Assembly: GCF_001514235.1 (NCBI RefSeq)
Contig: NZ_KQ948934.1
Span: forward strand, 248,001 to 312,000
DNA: 64,000 bases
Direction: 5' to 3'
Origin: Streptomyces caeruleatus
Lineage (GTDB): Bacteria; Actinomycetota; Actinomycetes; Streptomycetales; Streptomycetaceae
The position numbers and the translations under genes are program-made. Below, one piece after another: positions 1-9,491 of the stretch. The notes under the pieces were generated by a model that made no database searches, was not told the origin of the DNA, and saw only the letters and a program-made list of their open reading frames with translations. Every line of letters begins with the position of its first letter. The first letter of the stretch is position 1.

Positions 1-419
1 CGGTCCGACTCGTAGTCGTCCACGGGATGTCCGACGTACTCGCCCTCGTCGGCCCAGTAGATGTGGTGCCGGGCGTCGGTGAGCCCGTTGGAGGGCTCCA
101 CGCTCATGAGGTGGTGCAGGGGTCCCGGCCGCCAGCCGGTCTCCTCCTCGAGTTCCCTGGCGGCCGCGCGGACGATGTCCTCGCCGTCCTCGACGACGCC
201 CGCCGCGAGTTCCCACCCCCAGCTGTCGGTGATGAAACGGTGGCGCCACAGGAGGAGGACTTCATTGGCCTCGTTGACCACCGTGGCCACGGCGACCGGC
301 CGCAGCCGTATGAGGAAGTGGTCCAGGTGCCTGCCGTCCGGCAGCTCCACGTCTGCCAGGTTGACGGTGAACCAGCGGTTTTCATACACAGTTTGTTCGT
401 TCTGTTTCGTCCACTGCAC
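1..419 (-). CDS. Nudix hydrolase, 3' end outside window
   Basis: About 139 residues are present; the C-terminus lies beyond base 1. The Nudix box spans residues 74-96 with correct spacing: G74, E80, then RELEEETGW at 88-96, whose glutamates bind the catalytic divalent metal. An aromatic stretch (YENRWF, residues 12-17) precedes the fold, as in many ADP-ribose or sugar-nucleotide pyrophosphatases. The GTG start at 419 has a GGAAGG ribosome site ten bases upstream. The gene is transcribed in the same direction as the XRE-like regulator, 96 bases downstream of it, so the regulator may control it. The family (hydrolysis of nucleoside diphosphate-X compounds) is clear; the substrate is not. Confidence 0.85.
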   Translation of the reverse strand, partial: MQWTKQNEQTVYENRWFTVNLADVELPDGRHLDHFLIRLRPVAVATVVNEANEVLLLWRHRFITDSWGWELAAGVVEDGEDIVRAAARELEEETGWRPGPLHHLMSVEPSNGLTDARHHIYWADEGEYVGHPVDDYESD

Positions 420-515
420 GGTTCTGCCACCTTCCGTCGAGTAAGTGGCAATATCGCAGCAGGGACTATGAAGGTGTCGCTGTTCGAGTACCGGCCTGTA
501 CCGACTTGTACCGGC

Positions 516-1856
516 CTACAGCGGTACGCGCAGTGCGCCGTCGATGAGTTCGGCGGCCTCGGCCGTGCCGGCGCAGCCGCTGCGCACCAGGTGTTCGCGC
601 ACCGCCCGGAGTCTGTCGCGCAGGCGCTGGGACTCCATTCCCCGCGCCTGCTCGGCCATCTGCACCGCGATGGCCACCGCCTTGTCCGCGTTGCCCTGAC
701 GGAGCTCGATCGTGCTGAGCATGGCCAGCCGGTGCACCCGGCCCCGGTCGTGCGCCGGATTGTCGACGGCGGCCGCGGCGTGCTCCCCGGCGGCCACCAG
801 CTCTCCGAGGCTGAGCAGCGCCTCCGCCACCTGCACGTTGACCAGCCCCGGCTGGACATAGCCGGTCTCGTCGGGTTCGTATCCGCGCCGGATGCGTTCG
901 GCGGCCTGCTCGGCACGACGGATGCAGGACAGGGCGCTCGTGCCGTCGCCGAGGTGGGCGTACGCCTTCGCCTGCATCGCGTACAGGTCGGAGGCGAGGG
1001 CGGGGGTGATGTGCTTGCCGGCGGCCCGCAGCGCGGCCTCCGCGAAGGCGACGGCCTGCCGGAACTCCCGCATGAACAAGGCCTGGTTGACCAGCAGCGC
1101 GATCACATACGCACCGAGTCCCCGGTCCCCACTGGCCTTCGCGAGCCGCAGCGCCTGATGAAAGTAGCGCTGCGCCAGGCCGTGCGCGTCGGAGTCATAG
1201 GCGCAGATGCCCGCGATGGCCACCAACCCGCCTGTCGCCCGGTGGAGTTGACGTCCCGTGGCGTCGGTGTAGCTGCCGCGCAGCAGCGGAGCGGCCTCGG
1301 AGTTGAGGAAGCCGACGATCCGGGTGCGGGTCGCTATGCCGCCCGCCTTGCGGTACATCTGCTCGTAGTGGGTCCGGGCGGCGCGCAGCATCTCCAGGTC
1401 GGCGGGGGTGACCCGGTGCCGGCCCCCGCGTGAGACGTCGACGTCCTCGGGCGGGTTCTCCCACTCCCACACGGGCATGACCGCGGGCGTCCCGGTGACC
1501 GCCGGCGCGCCCAGGATGTGCGGCCGCTGCTGCTCGTCGGAGCGCCACAGCGCGGTGGCCCGCTCGACGAAGCCGGACAGCGAGGTGGTGTGCGGGGCGG
1601 ACTGCTCACCGGGCACGCCGAGACCGATGTCGTCGAGCGTGACGGTACGGTGCAGTCGGCCCGCGAGGACCTCGCAGATCAGGTCGGGCACCTGGCCGCG
1701 TGGCCGCTGCCCCTTCAACCACCGCGCGACGGCGGTGTGTTCGTATCTGAGCGCGAGGCCGCGCGCCCGCCCTGCCTGGTTCACGTGTGCGGCCAGCCCC
1801 GCGTGCGAGATCCCCGCCTCGTCCAGGATCGCGTCGAGCAGAGTGTTGGGCTGCAT
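516..1856 (-). CDS. XRE-like transcriptional regulator with TPR-like C-terminal region
   Basis: 446 residues. The N-terminal ~85 residues look like the divergent helix-turn-helix domain of the large Streptomyces regulators (ISHAGLAAHVNQAG, then an AVARWLKGQRPRG segment). The remainder is an alpha-helical, alanine-rich stretch with regularly spaced short helices, consistent with tetratricopeptide-like repeats (for example YFHQALRLAKASGDR and AVAFAEAALRAAG). The ATG at 1856 follows a GGGGGG run with five bases spacing. A perfect inverted repeat lies 47 bases upstream and could be its own operator. The downstream Nudix gene is a likely co-transcribed target. Function inferred from architecture only; no ligand can be named. 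Confidence 0.8.
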   Translation of the reverse strand: MQPNTLLDAILDEAGISHAGLAAHVNQAGRARGLALRYEHTAVARWLKGQRPRGQVPDLICEVLAGRLHRTVTLDDIGLGVPGEQSAPHTTSLSGFVERATALWRSDEQQRPHILGAPAVTGTPAVMPVWEWENPPEDVDVSRGGRHRVTPADLEMLRAARTHYEQMYRKAGGIATRTRIVGFLNSEAAPLLRGSYTDATGRQLHRATGGLVAIAGICAYDSDAHGLAQRYFHQALRLAKASGDRGLGAYVIALLVNQALFMREFRQAVAFAEAALRAAGKHITPALASDLYAMQAKAYAHLGDGTSALSCIRRAEQAAERIRRGYEPDETGYVQPGLVNVQVAEALLSLGELVAAGEHAAAAVDNPAHDRGRVHRLAMLSTIELRQGNADKAVAIAVQMAEQARGMESQRLRDRLRAVREHLVRSGCAGTAEAAELIDGALRVPL

Positions 1857-1902
1857 GTATGCCCCCCGGGTGGCTCGGTGCCGTCAGAGTAGTGCGAACC
1901 GC

Positions 1903-1919
1903 TTCACACGGGGTGTGAA
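1903..1919. promoter_or_regulatory. Candidate operator upstream of the XRE-like regulator
   Basis: Perfect inverted repeat TTCACAC-GGG-GTGTGAA, seven-base arms, three-base spacer, 47 bases ahead of the regulator's ATG. A TACTCT sequence that could serve as a -10 box lies between it and the gene. Probably autoregulatory; this is inference. Confidence 0.45.
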
Positions 1920-2142
1920 CGGAGTGCTCGAATCCGCAGCGTGCGCGCGCTGTCGCGGAGAGTTTCCGACCGGTTGACTGAAATGCCTCGCAAGAGGCCG
2001 GCCGGGCCGCCGGCTCCCCCTCGTACAGTGCGGCGGCCCGCATCCGCGCCGTCCGCCCAGCTGCCTGCCCGACACTCCGCGGCGGGGCGGACGGCGACCC
2101 CGACGCCGCGCTGGCTACGCAGGGTGACCAAGGGCAGCTGCG

Positions 2143-3189
2143 CTAGAGGTAGTTGGTCGGCTGTGGGTTCGTGGTGGTTGGTCGCGCAGTTCCCCGCGCC
2201 CCTGACGGGGCGCTGCACTGGACCTGGGTTCTGTCGTTCCGTAGGACCAGTAGCGCTATGTCGTCCGACTGCCTGCCCTTCGTGTGGTGGAGGACGGCCG
2301 TGAAGAGGGTGCGCAGGATCGTCTGCGAGGTGATCGGGTGGTGGCGTACGGCTTCGACGAGGGCCGTCTGGAGCGTAAAGAACCGGCCTTTCGCGTCCCG
2401 TGCGTCCTCGACACCGTCCGTGTACAGGACGAGGGAGTCGCCGGGGAGCAGGGAGCCGCAGGGCAGCGGAACAAGTTCGGGCGGGAGCGGAAAGGGGCCC
2501 AGGGGCGGGAGGGGGTCGGTGCGGGCGAGGGGCTCGACCGTCGTGCCGCTCAGCAGATACGGCCAGGGATGACCGCAGTTGAGGGCAGCGATCTCGCCGT
2601 CCCGGCCGATCTCCAGCAGCAGGACGGTCACGAACTCCTCAAAGACCGGCTCGTCGCACGACCGCTCACGCAGGTGCCGAGCCAGAGCCCGGTCCAGTCT
2701 GCGCAGCACCCCGTCCAGGTGGGGCTCGTCATGCACGGCCTCGCGGAAACTGCCGAGGACCGCTGCGACCGTGCCGATGGCGGCGATGCCATGGCCGCGG
2801 ACGTCGCCCATCACCGCCCGTACGCCGTGCTCGGTGGCGATGACCTCGTACAGGTCACCCCCGACACACGCGCTGCGATCGGCGGAGAGCTGCGCGGCGG
2901 CGACGTTCAGCCCGTCGACGCGCGAGGGCGGCGGCCGCAGCAGGGCACTCTGCGCGGCACCGGCGACCTTGCGGACCTGCCGCAGCTCACGCAGCAGCGC
3001 CTGCCGGACATGCACGATCAGCCCCGTGCCGACGGCGAAGAACACGGCGCTGGTGACGACCCGGGCCCCGAGGCTGTCCTCCCGCGCGAGCGGACAGGCC
3101 AGCTTGTACGAGATCGCCATCGCGCCCCATGCGGTGGGCAGCCCCCACGTGAGCACCTTGCGGGGAACCCGACCCTTGATGCGGAACAT
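2143..3189 (-). CDS. PP2C-family serine/threonine phosphatase (SpoIIE-like), membrane-anchored
   Basis: 348 residues from the ATG at 3189. Two hydrophobic segments (about residues 11-30 and 44-62) are followed by a SpoIIE/RsbU-type PP2C domain. The metal-binding motifs are visible: GGDLYE at 110-115, GDVRGHG at 128-134, then NCGHPWPYLL, LYTDGVEDARD and SDDIALLVLR towards the end. The family dephosphorylates anti-anti-sigma factors or related proteins; no such partner is adjacent. The frame is open to 3366, but that extension reads through a dispersed repeat, so I reject it. The tail after the catalytic domain is also encoded by a repeat. The start is moderately certain. Confidence 0.85.
   Translation of the reverse strand: MFRIKGRVPRKVLTWGLPTAWGAMAISYKLACPLAREDSLGARVVTSAVFFAVGTGLIVHVRQALLRELRQVRKVAGAAQSALLRPPPSRVDGLNVAAAQLSADRSACVGGDLYEVIATEHGVRAVMGDVRGHGIAAIGTVAAVLGSFREAVHDEPHLDGVLRRLDRALARHLRERSCDEPVFEEFVTVLLLEIGRDGEIAALNCGHPWPYLLSGTTVEPLARTDPLPPLGPFPLPPELVPLPCGSLLPGDSLVLYTDGVEDARDAKGRFFTLQTALVEAVRHHPITSQTILRTLFTAVLHHTKGRQSDDIALLVLRNDRTQVQCSAPSGARGTARPTTTNPQPTNYL
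2150..2213. repeat. Dispersed repeat, copy A, containing a GCGCCCC hairpin
   Basis: Shares the segment reading (on the minus strand) GCGCGGGGAACTGCGCGACC with the copy at 3318-3387, in opposite orientation. It contains a stem of GCGCCCC/GGGGCGC. It overlaps the last ~25 codons of the PP2C gene, so the end of that protein is repeat-encoded. On the minus strand the hairpin could terminate the phosphatase transcript. Similar sequences are common between genes in Streptomyces. Confidence 0.6.
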
Positions 3190-3317
3190 GCCGATGGCCC
3201 CCCAATAGGCCCTGACAACGCAGAACGGACCGACCCCGAAAGGCCGGTCCGATTCTGTCGAGGGATGCCCCGGAAGTACCGGATCACCCAGAGAAGTCAC
3301 CCTATTGAGTGAGGTGA

Positions 3318-3387
3318 CTACAACGCGCCCCTTTAGGGGCGCGGGGAACTGCGCGACCAGCCACAACGAGCCCGCAGCCGGCGAACC
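3318..3387. repeat. Dispersed repeat, copy B; likely pheST terminator
   Basis: Inverted copy of the element at 2150-2213. It has a hairpin GCGCCCCTTTAGGGGCGC followed by the shared GCGCGGGGAACTGCGCGACC segment. It starts about 20 bases beyond the pheT stop codon and so is well placed to end the pheST transcript. Confidence 0.6.
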
Positions 3388-3406
3388 ACGCAGTCCCCCA
3401 CGGCGA

Positions 3407-5956
3407 CTAGCCCCTCAGAACAGCACCCGTACGCTCCCCGGCAAGGGCAACCGCAGCGTCCCTGGCAGCCGAAGCCTCATCCACCGTCAACGTCCGGTCC
3501 CCCGCACGGAACCGCAACGCATACGCGAGCGACTTCTTGCCATCACCCAGCTGCTCGTCATTGACGTACACGTCGAACAGCCGGATCCCCTCAAGGAGTT
3601 CACCCGCCCCGTCCCGCAACGCCGCCTCGACCTCCGCGGCCGGCACCGGCTTGTCGACGACGAGGGCGACGTCCTGGGTGGCCACCGGGAACGTGGAGAT
3701 GCTCGGCGCCTGCGGCGTACCGTCCCCGACCTGCTCCAGGGCGTCCAGGTCCAGCTCCATCGCACAGGTACGTCCAGGCAGACCCAGCGCCTTCAGGACG
3801 CGCGGGTGCAGCTCACCGGCGTGCCCGATGACCCGCTCGGCGCCGTCGACGGTGATCGCCAGCTCGGCGCACCGCCCCGGGTGCCAAGGCCCGTACTGCC
3901 CGGCCCGCACGACGAGTTCGGCCCCGGCCTCCCGCGCCACAGCGCGCGCCGTCTCGACCGCGTCGGCCCAGTCGGCCGGACGGCCCTTGCCCCACCAGCC
4001 GGCCTGCTCCAGCGCCCCGGCGAGCACGACGGCGACGTGGCGCGGCTGCTCGGGCAGCACGGCGTCCAGCGCGGCGATCTCCTCGTCGGTCGGGCGGCGG
4101 TCGACGGGCAGGTGCCCGGCGACGCGCTGCTCCTCGCGCGGCTGGAAGACCAGGCCGGTCTCGAACAGCGCCAGGTCGTGCGAGCCGCGCCCGTCGTTGC
4201 GGCGCAGCGCACCGAGCAGACCGGGCAGCAGCGACGTACGGAGCGCGGGCTCCTCGTCGTTGAGCGGGTTGACCAGCTTGACGACGCGGCGGGCCGGGTC
4301 GTCGGCGGCCAGGCCGAGCTGGTCGAAGACCTGCTCGCTGACGAAGGGGTAGTTCGGCGCCTCGACGTAGCCCGCGCCGGCCAGCACGCGGCCGACCCTG
4401 CGGTGCAGCCGCTGGCGGTGGGTGAGGCCACGGCCGGACGGCGGCTTGGGCAGGGTGGAGGGCAGATTCTCGTAGCCCTCCAGGCGGATGACCTCTTCGG
4501 CCAGGTCGTTCGGCTCCAGCAGGTCGGGCCGCCAGGACGGCACGGTGACGATCAGCTCGTCCTGCCCGTACACGTCGCAGCCGATCTGCTGGAGACGCCG
4601 TACGACGGTCTCGCGGCCGTACTCGACGCCCGCGACCTTGTCCGGGTGGTCGGCCGGGACGGTGATGGTGTGCGGCGCGGACGGCGCGACGACCTCGGTG
4701 ACACCGGCCTCGGCGGTGCCGCCGGCGAGTAGCACCAGCAGGTCGACCGTGCGCTGGGCGGCAGCCGCGGCGGCCGCCGGGTCGACGCCGCGCTCGAAGC
4801 GGCGGGACGCCTCCGAGGACAGCTTGTGACGGCGGGCCGTACGCGCGATGGCGACCTGGTCGAAGTGGGCGGCCTCGATGACGACCTCGGTGGACGCGTT
4901 CTCCACGTCCATGGGGGTCCCCCCGGTCGAGTCCGTTCGAGACTGGGGGAGGTCGGCGATCTCCGTGTTGGCGCCGCCCATCACGCCCGCGAGGCCGATC
5001 GGGCCGCGCTCGTCGGTGATGACGAGGTCCTCGGCGTGCAGCTTGCGCTCCACGCCGTCGAGGGTGACGAGCTTCTCGCCCTCCTGGGCCCGGCGCACCC
5101 CGATGGTGCCCTGGACGAGGTTCCGGTCGTAGGCGTGCAGCGGCTGGCCGAGCTCCATCATCACGTAGTTGGTGACGTCGACGGCGAGCGAGATCGGGCG
5201 CATGCCGACCTTCTGCAGGCGGCGCTGCAGCCAGATCGGGGAGCGCGCCTCGGGGCTCAGGCCGGTCACCGTGCGGGCGGTGAAGCGGTCGCAGCCCATC
5301 GGGTCGGAGACCTGCACCGGGTAGCCGAAGGCGTTCGGGCCGGGCACGTCGAGGAGCGCCGGGTCGCGCAGCGGGAGGCCGTAGCCGATGGCGGTCTCGC
5401 GGGCGACGCCGCGGATGGACAGGCAGTCGCCGCGGTTGGCGGTGACGGCGATGTCCAGGACCTCGTCGACGAGCTCCAGGAGCTCGATGGCGTCCTTGCC
5501 GACCTCGGTCTCCGGGGGCAGCACGATGATGCCGTGGGTGCCGTCGTCGCCCATGCCCAGCTCGTTGCTGGAGCAGATCATGCCGTGGGAGGTGCGGCCA
5601 TAGGTCTTGCGCGCGGCGATGGCGAAGCCGCCGGGCAGCACCGCGCCGGGGAGGACGACGACGACCTTGTCGCCGACCTGGAAGTTCCGGGCGCCGCAGA
5701 TGAGCTCCTGGGGCTCGCCGGTGCCGTTGGCCTGGCCGACGTCGACGGTGCAGAAGCGGATCGGCTTCTTGAACTCCGTCAGCTCCTCGATGGTCAGCAC
5801 CTGGCCGACGACGAGCGGGCCCTTGAGGCCGTCGCCGAGCTGCTCGACGGTCTCGACCTCCAGACCGGCGGAAATGAGCTTGGCCTGGACGTCACGGCCG
5901 GTCTCGGTGGCCGGCAGGTCGACGTACTCCCGCAGCCAAGAAAGCGGGACCCGCAT
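3407..5956 (-). CDS. pheT: Phenylalanyl-tRNA synthetase beta subunit
   Basis: 849 residues, normal length for bacterial PheT. It starts MRVPLSWLREYVDLP and contains the EMAP/tRNA-binding domain (about 40-155), the B3/B4 and B5 regions, and the C-terminal ferredoxin-fold anticodon-binding domain (from about 755, including FPVATQDVALVVD). It forms the alpha2-beta2 enzyme with PheS and charges tRNA-Phe in the cytoplasm. Its ATG shares one base with the pheS stop (TGATG), implying translational coupling. Oddity: residues about 334-349 (around PQSRTDSTGG), in the middle of a normally conserved metal-site loop segment, are encoded by an imperfect palindrome typical of intergenic Streptomyces repeats, apparently inserted in frame. 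Confidence 0.98.
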   Translation of the reverse strand: MRVPLSWLREYVDLPATETGRDVQAKLISAGLEVETVEQLGDGLKGPLVVGQVLTIEELTEFKKPIRFCTVDVGQANGTGEPQELICGARNFQVGDKVVVVLPGAVLPGGFAIAARKTYGRTSHGMICSSNELGMGDDGTHGIIVLPPETEVGKDAIELLELVDEVLDIAVTANRGDCLSIRGVARETAIGYGLPLRDPALLDVPGPNAFGYPVQVSDPMGCDRFTARTVTGLSPEARSPIWLQRRLQKVGMRPISLAVDVTNYVMMELGQPLHAYDRNLVQGTIGVRRAQEGEKLVTLDGVERKLHAEDLVITDERGPIGLAGVMGGANTEIADLPQSRTDSTGGTPMDVENASTEVVIEAAHFDQVAIARTARRHKLSSEASRRFERGVDPAAAAAAAQRTVDLLVLLAGGTAEAGVTEVVAPSAPHTITVPADHPDKVAGVEYGRETVVRRLQQIGCDVYGQDELIVTVPSWRPDLLEPNDLAEEVIRLEGYENLPSTLPKPPSGRGLTHRQRLHRRVGRVLAGAGYVEAPNYPFVSEQVFDQLGLAADDPARRVVKLVNPLNDEEPALRTSLLPGLLGALRRNDGRGSHDLALFETGLVFQPREEQRVAGHLPVDRRPTDEEIAALDAVLPEQPRHVAVVLAGALEQAGWWGKGRPADWADAVETARAVAREAGAELVVRAGQYGPWHPGRCAELAITVDGAERVIGHAGELHPRVLKALGLPGRTCAMELDLDALEQVGDGTPQAPSISTFPVATQDVALVVDKPVPAAEVEAALRDGAGELLEGIRLFDVYVNDEQLGDGKKSLAYALRFRAGDRTLTVDEASAARDAAVALAGERTGAVLRG
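4909..4956. repeat. Small palindromic repeat inserted in frame within pheT
   Basis: Imperfect inverted repeat with C-rich and G-rich ends (TCCCCCCGGTCGAG and CGAGACTGGGGGA arms). It encodes about 14-16 extra residues between EIAD and the following conserved strand of PheT. It resembles the CTCCCCCA...TGGGGG mini-palindromes that are scattered through Streptomyces intergenic DNA. Confidence 0.55.
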
Positions 5957-7077
5957 CAGATCTCCATCCCGAACGGCCGGGTGAACCGGACGTCACCCTC
6001 GACCATGTCTCGCATGTCCTCGACGTTGTGGCGGAACATCAGCATCCGCTCGATGCCGAACCCGAAGGCGAAGCCGCTGTACTTCTCCGGGTCGACGCCG
6101 CAGGCGGTGAGCACCCGCGGGTTGACCATGCCGCAGCCGCCGAGCTCGATCCAGCCCTCGGAGGAGCAGGTACGGCAGGGCCGGTCGGGGTTGCCGACGG
6201 ACTCGCCGCGGCAGACGTAGCAGACCATGTCCATCTCGGCGGACGGCTCGGTGAACGGGAAGAAGTTCGGCCGCAGCCGGGTCTTCATGCCCTCGCCGAA
6301 CAGGGACTGGACCATGTGGTCCAGGGTGCCCTTGAGGTCGGCCATGGTCAGGCCCTCGTCCACCGCGAGCAGCTCGACCTGGTGGAAGACCGGGGTGTGC
6401 GTGGCGTCCAGCTCGTCGGTGCGGTACACGCGGCCGGGGCAGATCACGTACACCGGCAGCTCACGGTCGAGCAGGGAGCGGATCTGCACGGGCGAGGTGT
6501 GGGTGCGCAGCACGACACCGGACTCGGTGCCGCCGTCCGGGCCCTGCACGAAGAACGTGTCGGCCTCGCCGCGGGCCGGGTGGTCCGGGCCGATGTTCAG
6601 GGCGTCGAAGTTGAACCACTCGGCCTCGACCTGCGGGCCCTCGGCGACCTCGTAGCCCATGGCCACGAAGATGTCCTCGATGCGCTCGGACAGGGTGGTG
6701 AGCGGGTGGCGGGCGCCGGCCGGTACGCGGTCGTACGGCAGCGTGACGTCCACGGCCTCCTCGACCAGCACCCGCTGGTCGCGCTCGGCCTCCAGCTCCG
6801 CCTGGCGGGCGGCGAGGCCCTTGTTCACGGCGCCGCGGGCCTGGCCGACGCGCTTGCCCGCCTCGGCCTTGGCGTGCGGGGGCAGCGCGCCGATCTCCCG
6901 GTTGGCGAGCGCCAGCGGAGAGGTGCCGCCGGTGTGGGCGACCTTGGCCTCCTGGAGCGCGTCGAGGGAGTCCGCGGCGGCGAAGGCGGCGAGCGCCTCG
7001 TCCCGCATGCGCTCGATCTCTTCCGGTTTCAACGCCTCGACCTCGACAGGGTCGTACGACTTATTCGGTGCCGACAT
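5956..7077 (-). CDS. pheS: Phenylalanyl-tRNA synthetase alpha subunit
   Basis: 373 residues from MSAPNKSYDP, the usual actinobacterial N-terminus. The open frame continues upstream to 7155, but the 26 extra residues have no family support. The N-terminal coiled coil is followed by the class II catalytic core: motif 2 around RVYRTDELDATHTPVFHQ, motif 3 at GFGIERMLMFRH. Four cysteines (CYVC...CRTC) near residue 290 form the zinc-ribbon-like insertion seen in actinobacterial PheS. First gene of the pheST pair; the sensor kinase ends 147 bases upstream. A purine-rich GGGAAGAG directly precedes the ATG. I see no T-box or phenylalanine-rich leader peptide. Confidence 0.97.
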   Translation of the reverse strand: MSAPNKSYDPVEVEALKPEEIERMRDEALAAFAAADSLDALQEAKVAHTGGTSPLALANREIGALPPHAKAEAGKRVGQARGAVNKGLAARQAELEAERDQRVLVEEAVDVTLPYDRVPAGARHPLTTLSERIEDIFVAMGYEVAEGPQVEAEWFNFDALNIGPDHPARGEADTFFVQGPDGGTESGVVLRTHTSPVQIRSLLDRELPVYVICPGRVYRTDELDATHTPVFHQVELLAVDEGLTMADLKGTLDHMVQSLFGEGMKTRLRPNFFPFTEPSAEMDMVCYVCRGESVGNPDRPCRTCSSEGWIELGGCGMVNPRVLTACGVDPEKYSGFAFGFGIERMLMFRHNVEDMRDMVEGDVRFTRPFGMEI

Positions 7078-7224
7078 CTCTTCCCGTGCTTCCGATTGGC
7101 TGGCGGATGGTCCCCGTACCGACTCGTGGACAGACGCCCAAGGTTTTTGGGACACAAAGGTGCCAAAGGCCGAGTCTAACGGGGTTGAGGCAGGCGAATG
7201 CGCCCGTGGGGCTCGGTCCGGATC

Positions 7225-8361
7225 TCAGGTGAGATAAGCCGGGGCCGCCACGGGCAACGTAAATCGGAACTGTGCGCCGCCACCGGGGGCGCGGCCGACC
7301 TCGACGGCGCCGCCGTGTGCCTCGACGATGCCCTTGACGATGTAGAGCCCGAGGCCCGTGCCACCGCGCTTGCTGCCCCGCCAGAAGCGGGTGAAGACGC
7401 GGTTCATGGACTCCTCCGGGATGCCGGGCCCCTCGTCGCTCACCGTGACCGACGTGCCGGCGTCCTCCCCTTCGCGCGGGGACGCCGTGGCCGTGATGTC
7501 AATGGTGACCGTTCCGTCGCCGTGCCGCACGGCATTTTCGATGAGGTTGCTGAGCACCTGGTCGATCTTGTCGGGGTCGGCCCACAGATCGGGCAGCGGC
7601 TGCTCCAGACGCAGCAGGAACCGGTCGGCGGGCTGCCCGGCGGCGACGTAGGCCTGGATGTGCCGCCCGACGGCCGCGCCGATGTCGACGGGCTGGCGGC
7701 GCACCTCCAGGCGCCCGCTGTCGATCCGCGAGATGTCGAGCAGCTCGGCGATGAGCCGGGTGACCCGGTCGGCGTCGGCGTCGACGGTCTCCAGCATCAG
7801 CCGCTTCTGGTCGTCGGTGAACCGTGCCCACTTGGCCAGCAGCGTGGCGGTGAAGCCCTTGACGGAGGTGAGCGGGGAGCGCAGCTCGTGCGCGACGGTG
7901 GCGATCAGCTCGGCGTGACTGCGCTCGGTACGGCGGCGGGCCTCGGTGTCGCGCAGCGAGACGACGACCCGGTGGACGAGCCCGGTGGCCTCGGTCCTGA
8001 CGTAGCGCACGGAGACGAGGACCTCACGTCCGCCGGGGAGCAGAAGGTTCCGCTCGGGCTGCCTGCGCCTGATCGCCAGCCCGCCGTACGGGTCGGTCAC
8101 CTGCCACCAGCGCCGCCCCTCCAGGTCCTCTAACGGCAGCGCCTTCTCCAGCCGCTGCCCGAGGGCGTCGGCGGCACGGACGGCGGTGATGCGCTCGGCG
8201 GCGGCGTTGAAGCAGACGACGTGCCCCTGCTCGTCGGCGACGACGAGGCCGTCGGGCAGGTCGTCGGGATCGATCCCGAGCTCGGCGAGATCACCGGGCC
8301 GGGACGCGGACGGCCCCCGCGCCTCCCGTGCCCCCGGCGCGCCGCTCGTGCCGACACTCAT
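7225..8361 (-). CDS. Orphan PAS-domain sensor histidine kinase with a TTA codon
   Basis: 378 residues, no obvious membrane segment, so probably cytoplasmic. A PAS domain (about 30-140) precedes the dimerisation/phosphoacceptor helix with H158 in AHELRSPLTSVKGF. The ATP-binding domain shows NLIENAVRHG (N box), DEGPGIP (G1), FTRFWRG (F) and GTGLGLYIVKGIVEAHGG (G2). No response regulator is adjacent. Codon 77 (bases 8131-8133, complement) is TTA, the codon read only by the bldA tRNA in Streptomyces, which would link translation to development. It sits between the rRNA methyltransferase (53 bases upstream) and pheS, an arrangement that I recall as conserved in the genus. Confidence 0.92.
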   Translation of the reverse strand: MSVGTSGAPGAREARGPSASRPGDLAELGIDPDDLPDGLVVADEQGHVVCFNAAAERITAVRAADALGQRLEKALPLEDLEGRRWWQVTDPYGGLAIRRRQPERNLLLPGGREVLVSVRYVRTEATGLVHRVVVSLRDTEARRRTERSHAELIATVAHELRSPLTSVKGFTATLLAKWARFTDDQKRLMLETVDADADRVTRLIAELLDISRIDSGRLEVRRQPVDIGAAVGRHIQAYVAAGQPADRFLLRLEQPLPDLWADPDKIDQVLSNLIENAVRHGDGTVTIDITATASPREGEDAGTSVTVSDEGPGIPEESMNRVFTRFWRGSKRGGTGLGLYIVKGIVEAHGGAVEVGRAPGGGAQFRFTLPVAAPAYLT

Positions 8362-8414
8362 CCCCGTACCCCACCTCCCACGACGGCTTTGGGGCCCCCG
8401 AGCTGGTCACCCTA

Positions 8415-9263
<849 letters not shown>

Positions 9264-9327
9264 GTCTGTTCCTTCAGCAGTTCGGTTCGGCGATTCCGGG
9301 TCCCGCCAGGCCGACGGCCCAGCAGCT

Positions 9328-9400
9328 CCTTAGGGGCGCGGGGCTGTGGCATAGGCGGCTCCGCCGCCGGGGCGCGACCAGCCCCCACCGACCCGCGGCC
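9328..9400. repeat. Dispersed intergenic repeat (class 2), copy 1
   Basis: Contains GGGGCGCGGGGCTGTGGC, then GCGGCTCCGCCGCCG and GGGGCGCGACCAGCCCC. Related copies occur at 25068-25135 (reverse) and 46706-46782. All three lie beyond the ends of genes, consistent with a terminator-like role. Confidence 0.5.
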
Positions 9401-9429
9401 ATGGACGAAGGCTGGGGACCCCAACGACA

Positions 9430-9459
9430 GGACCCGCAAGCCGTGAAGCCTGCGGGTCC
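9430..9459 (-). terminator. Terminator of infC-rpmI-rplT
   Basis: Perfect nine-base stem GGACCCGCA/TGCGGGTCC with a twelve-base loop, about 30 bases beyond the rplT stop codon on the minus strand. No T tract, as is usual in Streptomyces. Confidence 0.75.
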
Positions 9460-9491
9460 TTCAGTTACGTCGGCTCAGAGCCAGCGCAGCG

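Noticed and set aside
3190..3366. N-terminal extension of the PP2C protein up to 3366
   Set aside because: It reads through a dispersed repeat (copy B), and the family-like sequence begins at the ATG at 3189.
7078..7224. T-box or phenylalanine attenuator upstream of pheS
   Set aside because: No phenylalanine-rich short ORF, no T-box sequence and no T-tailed hairpin seen in the 147-base gap.
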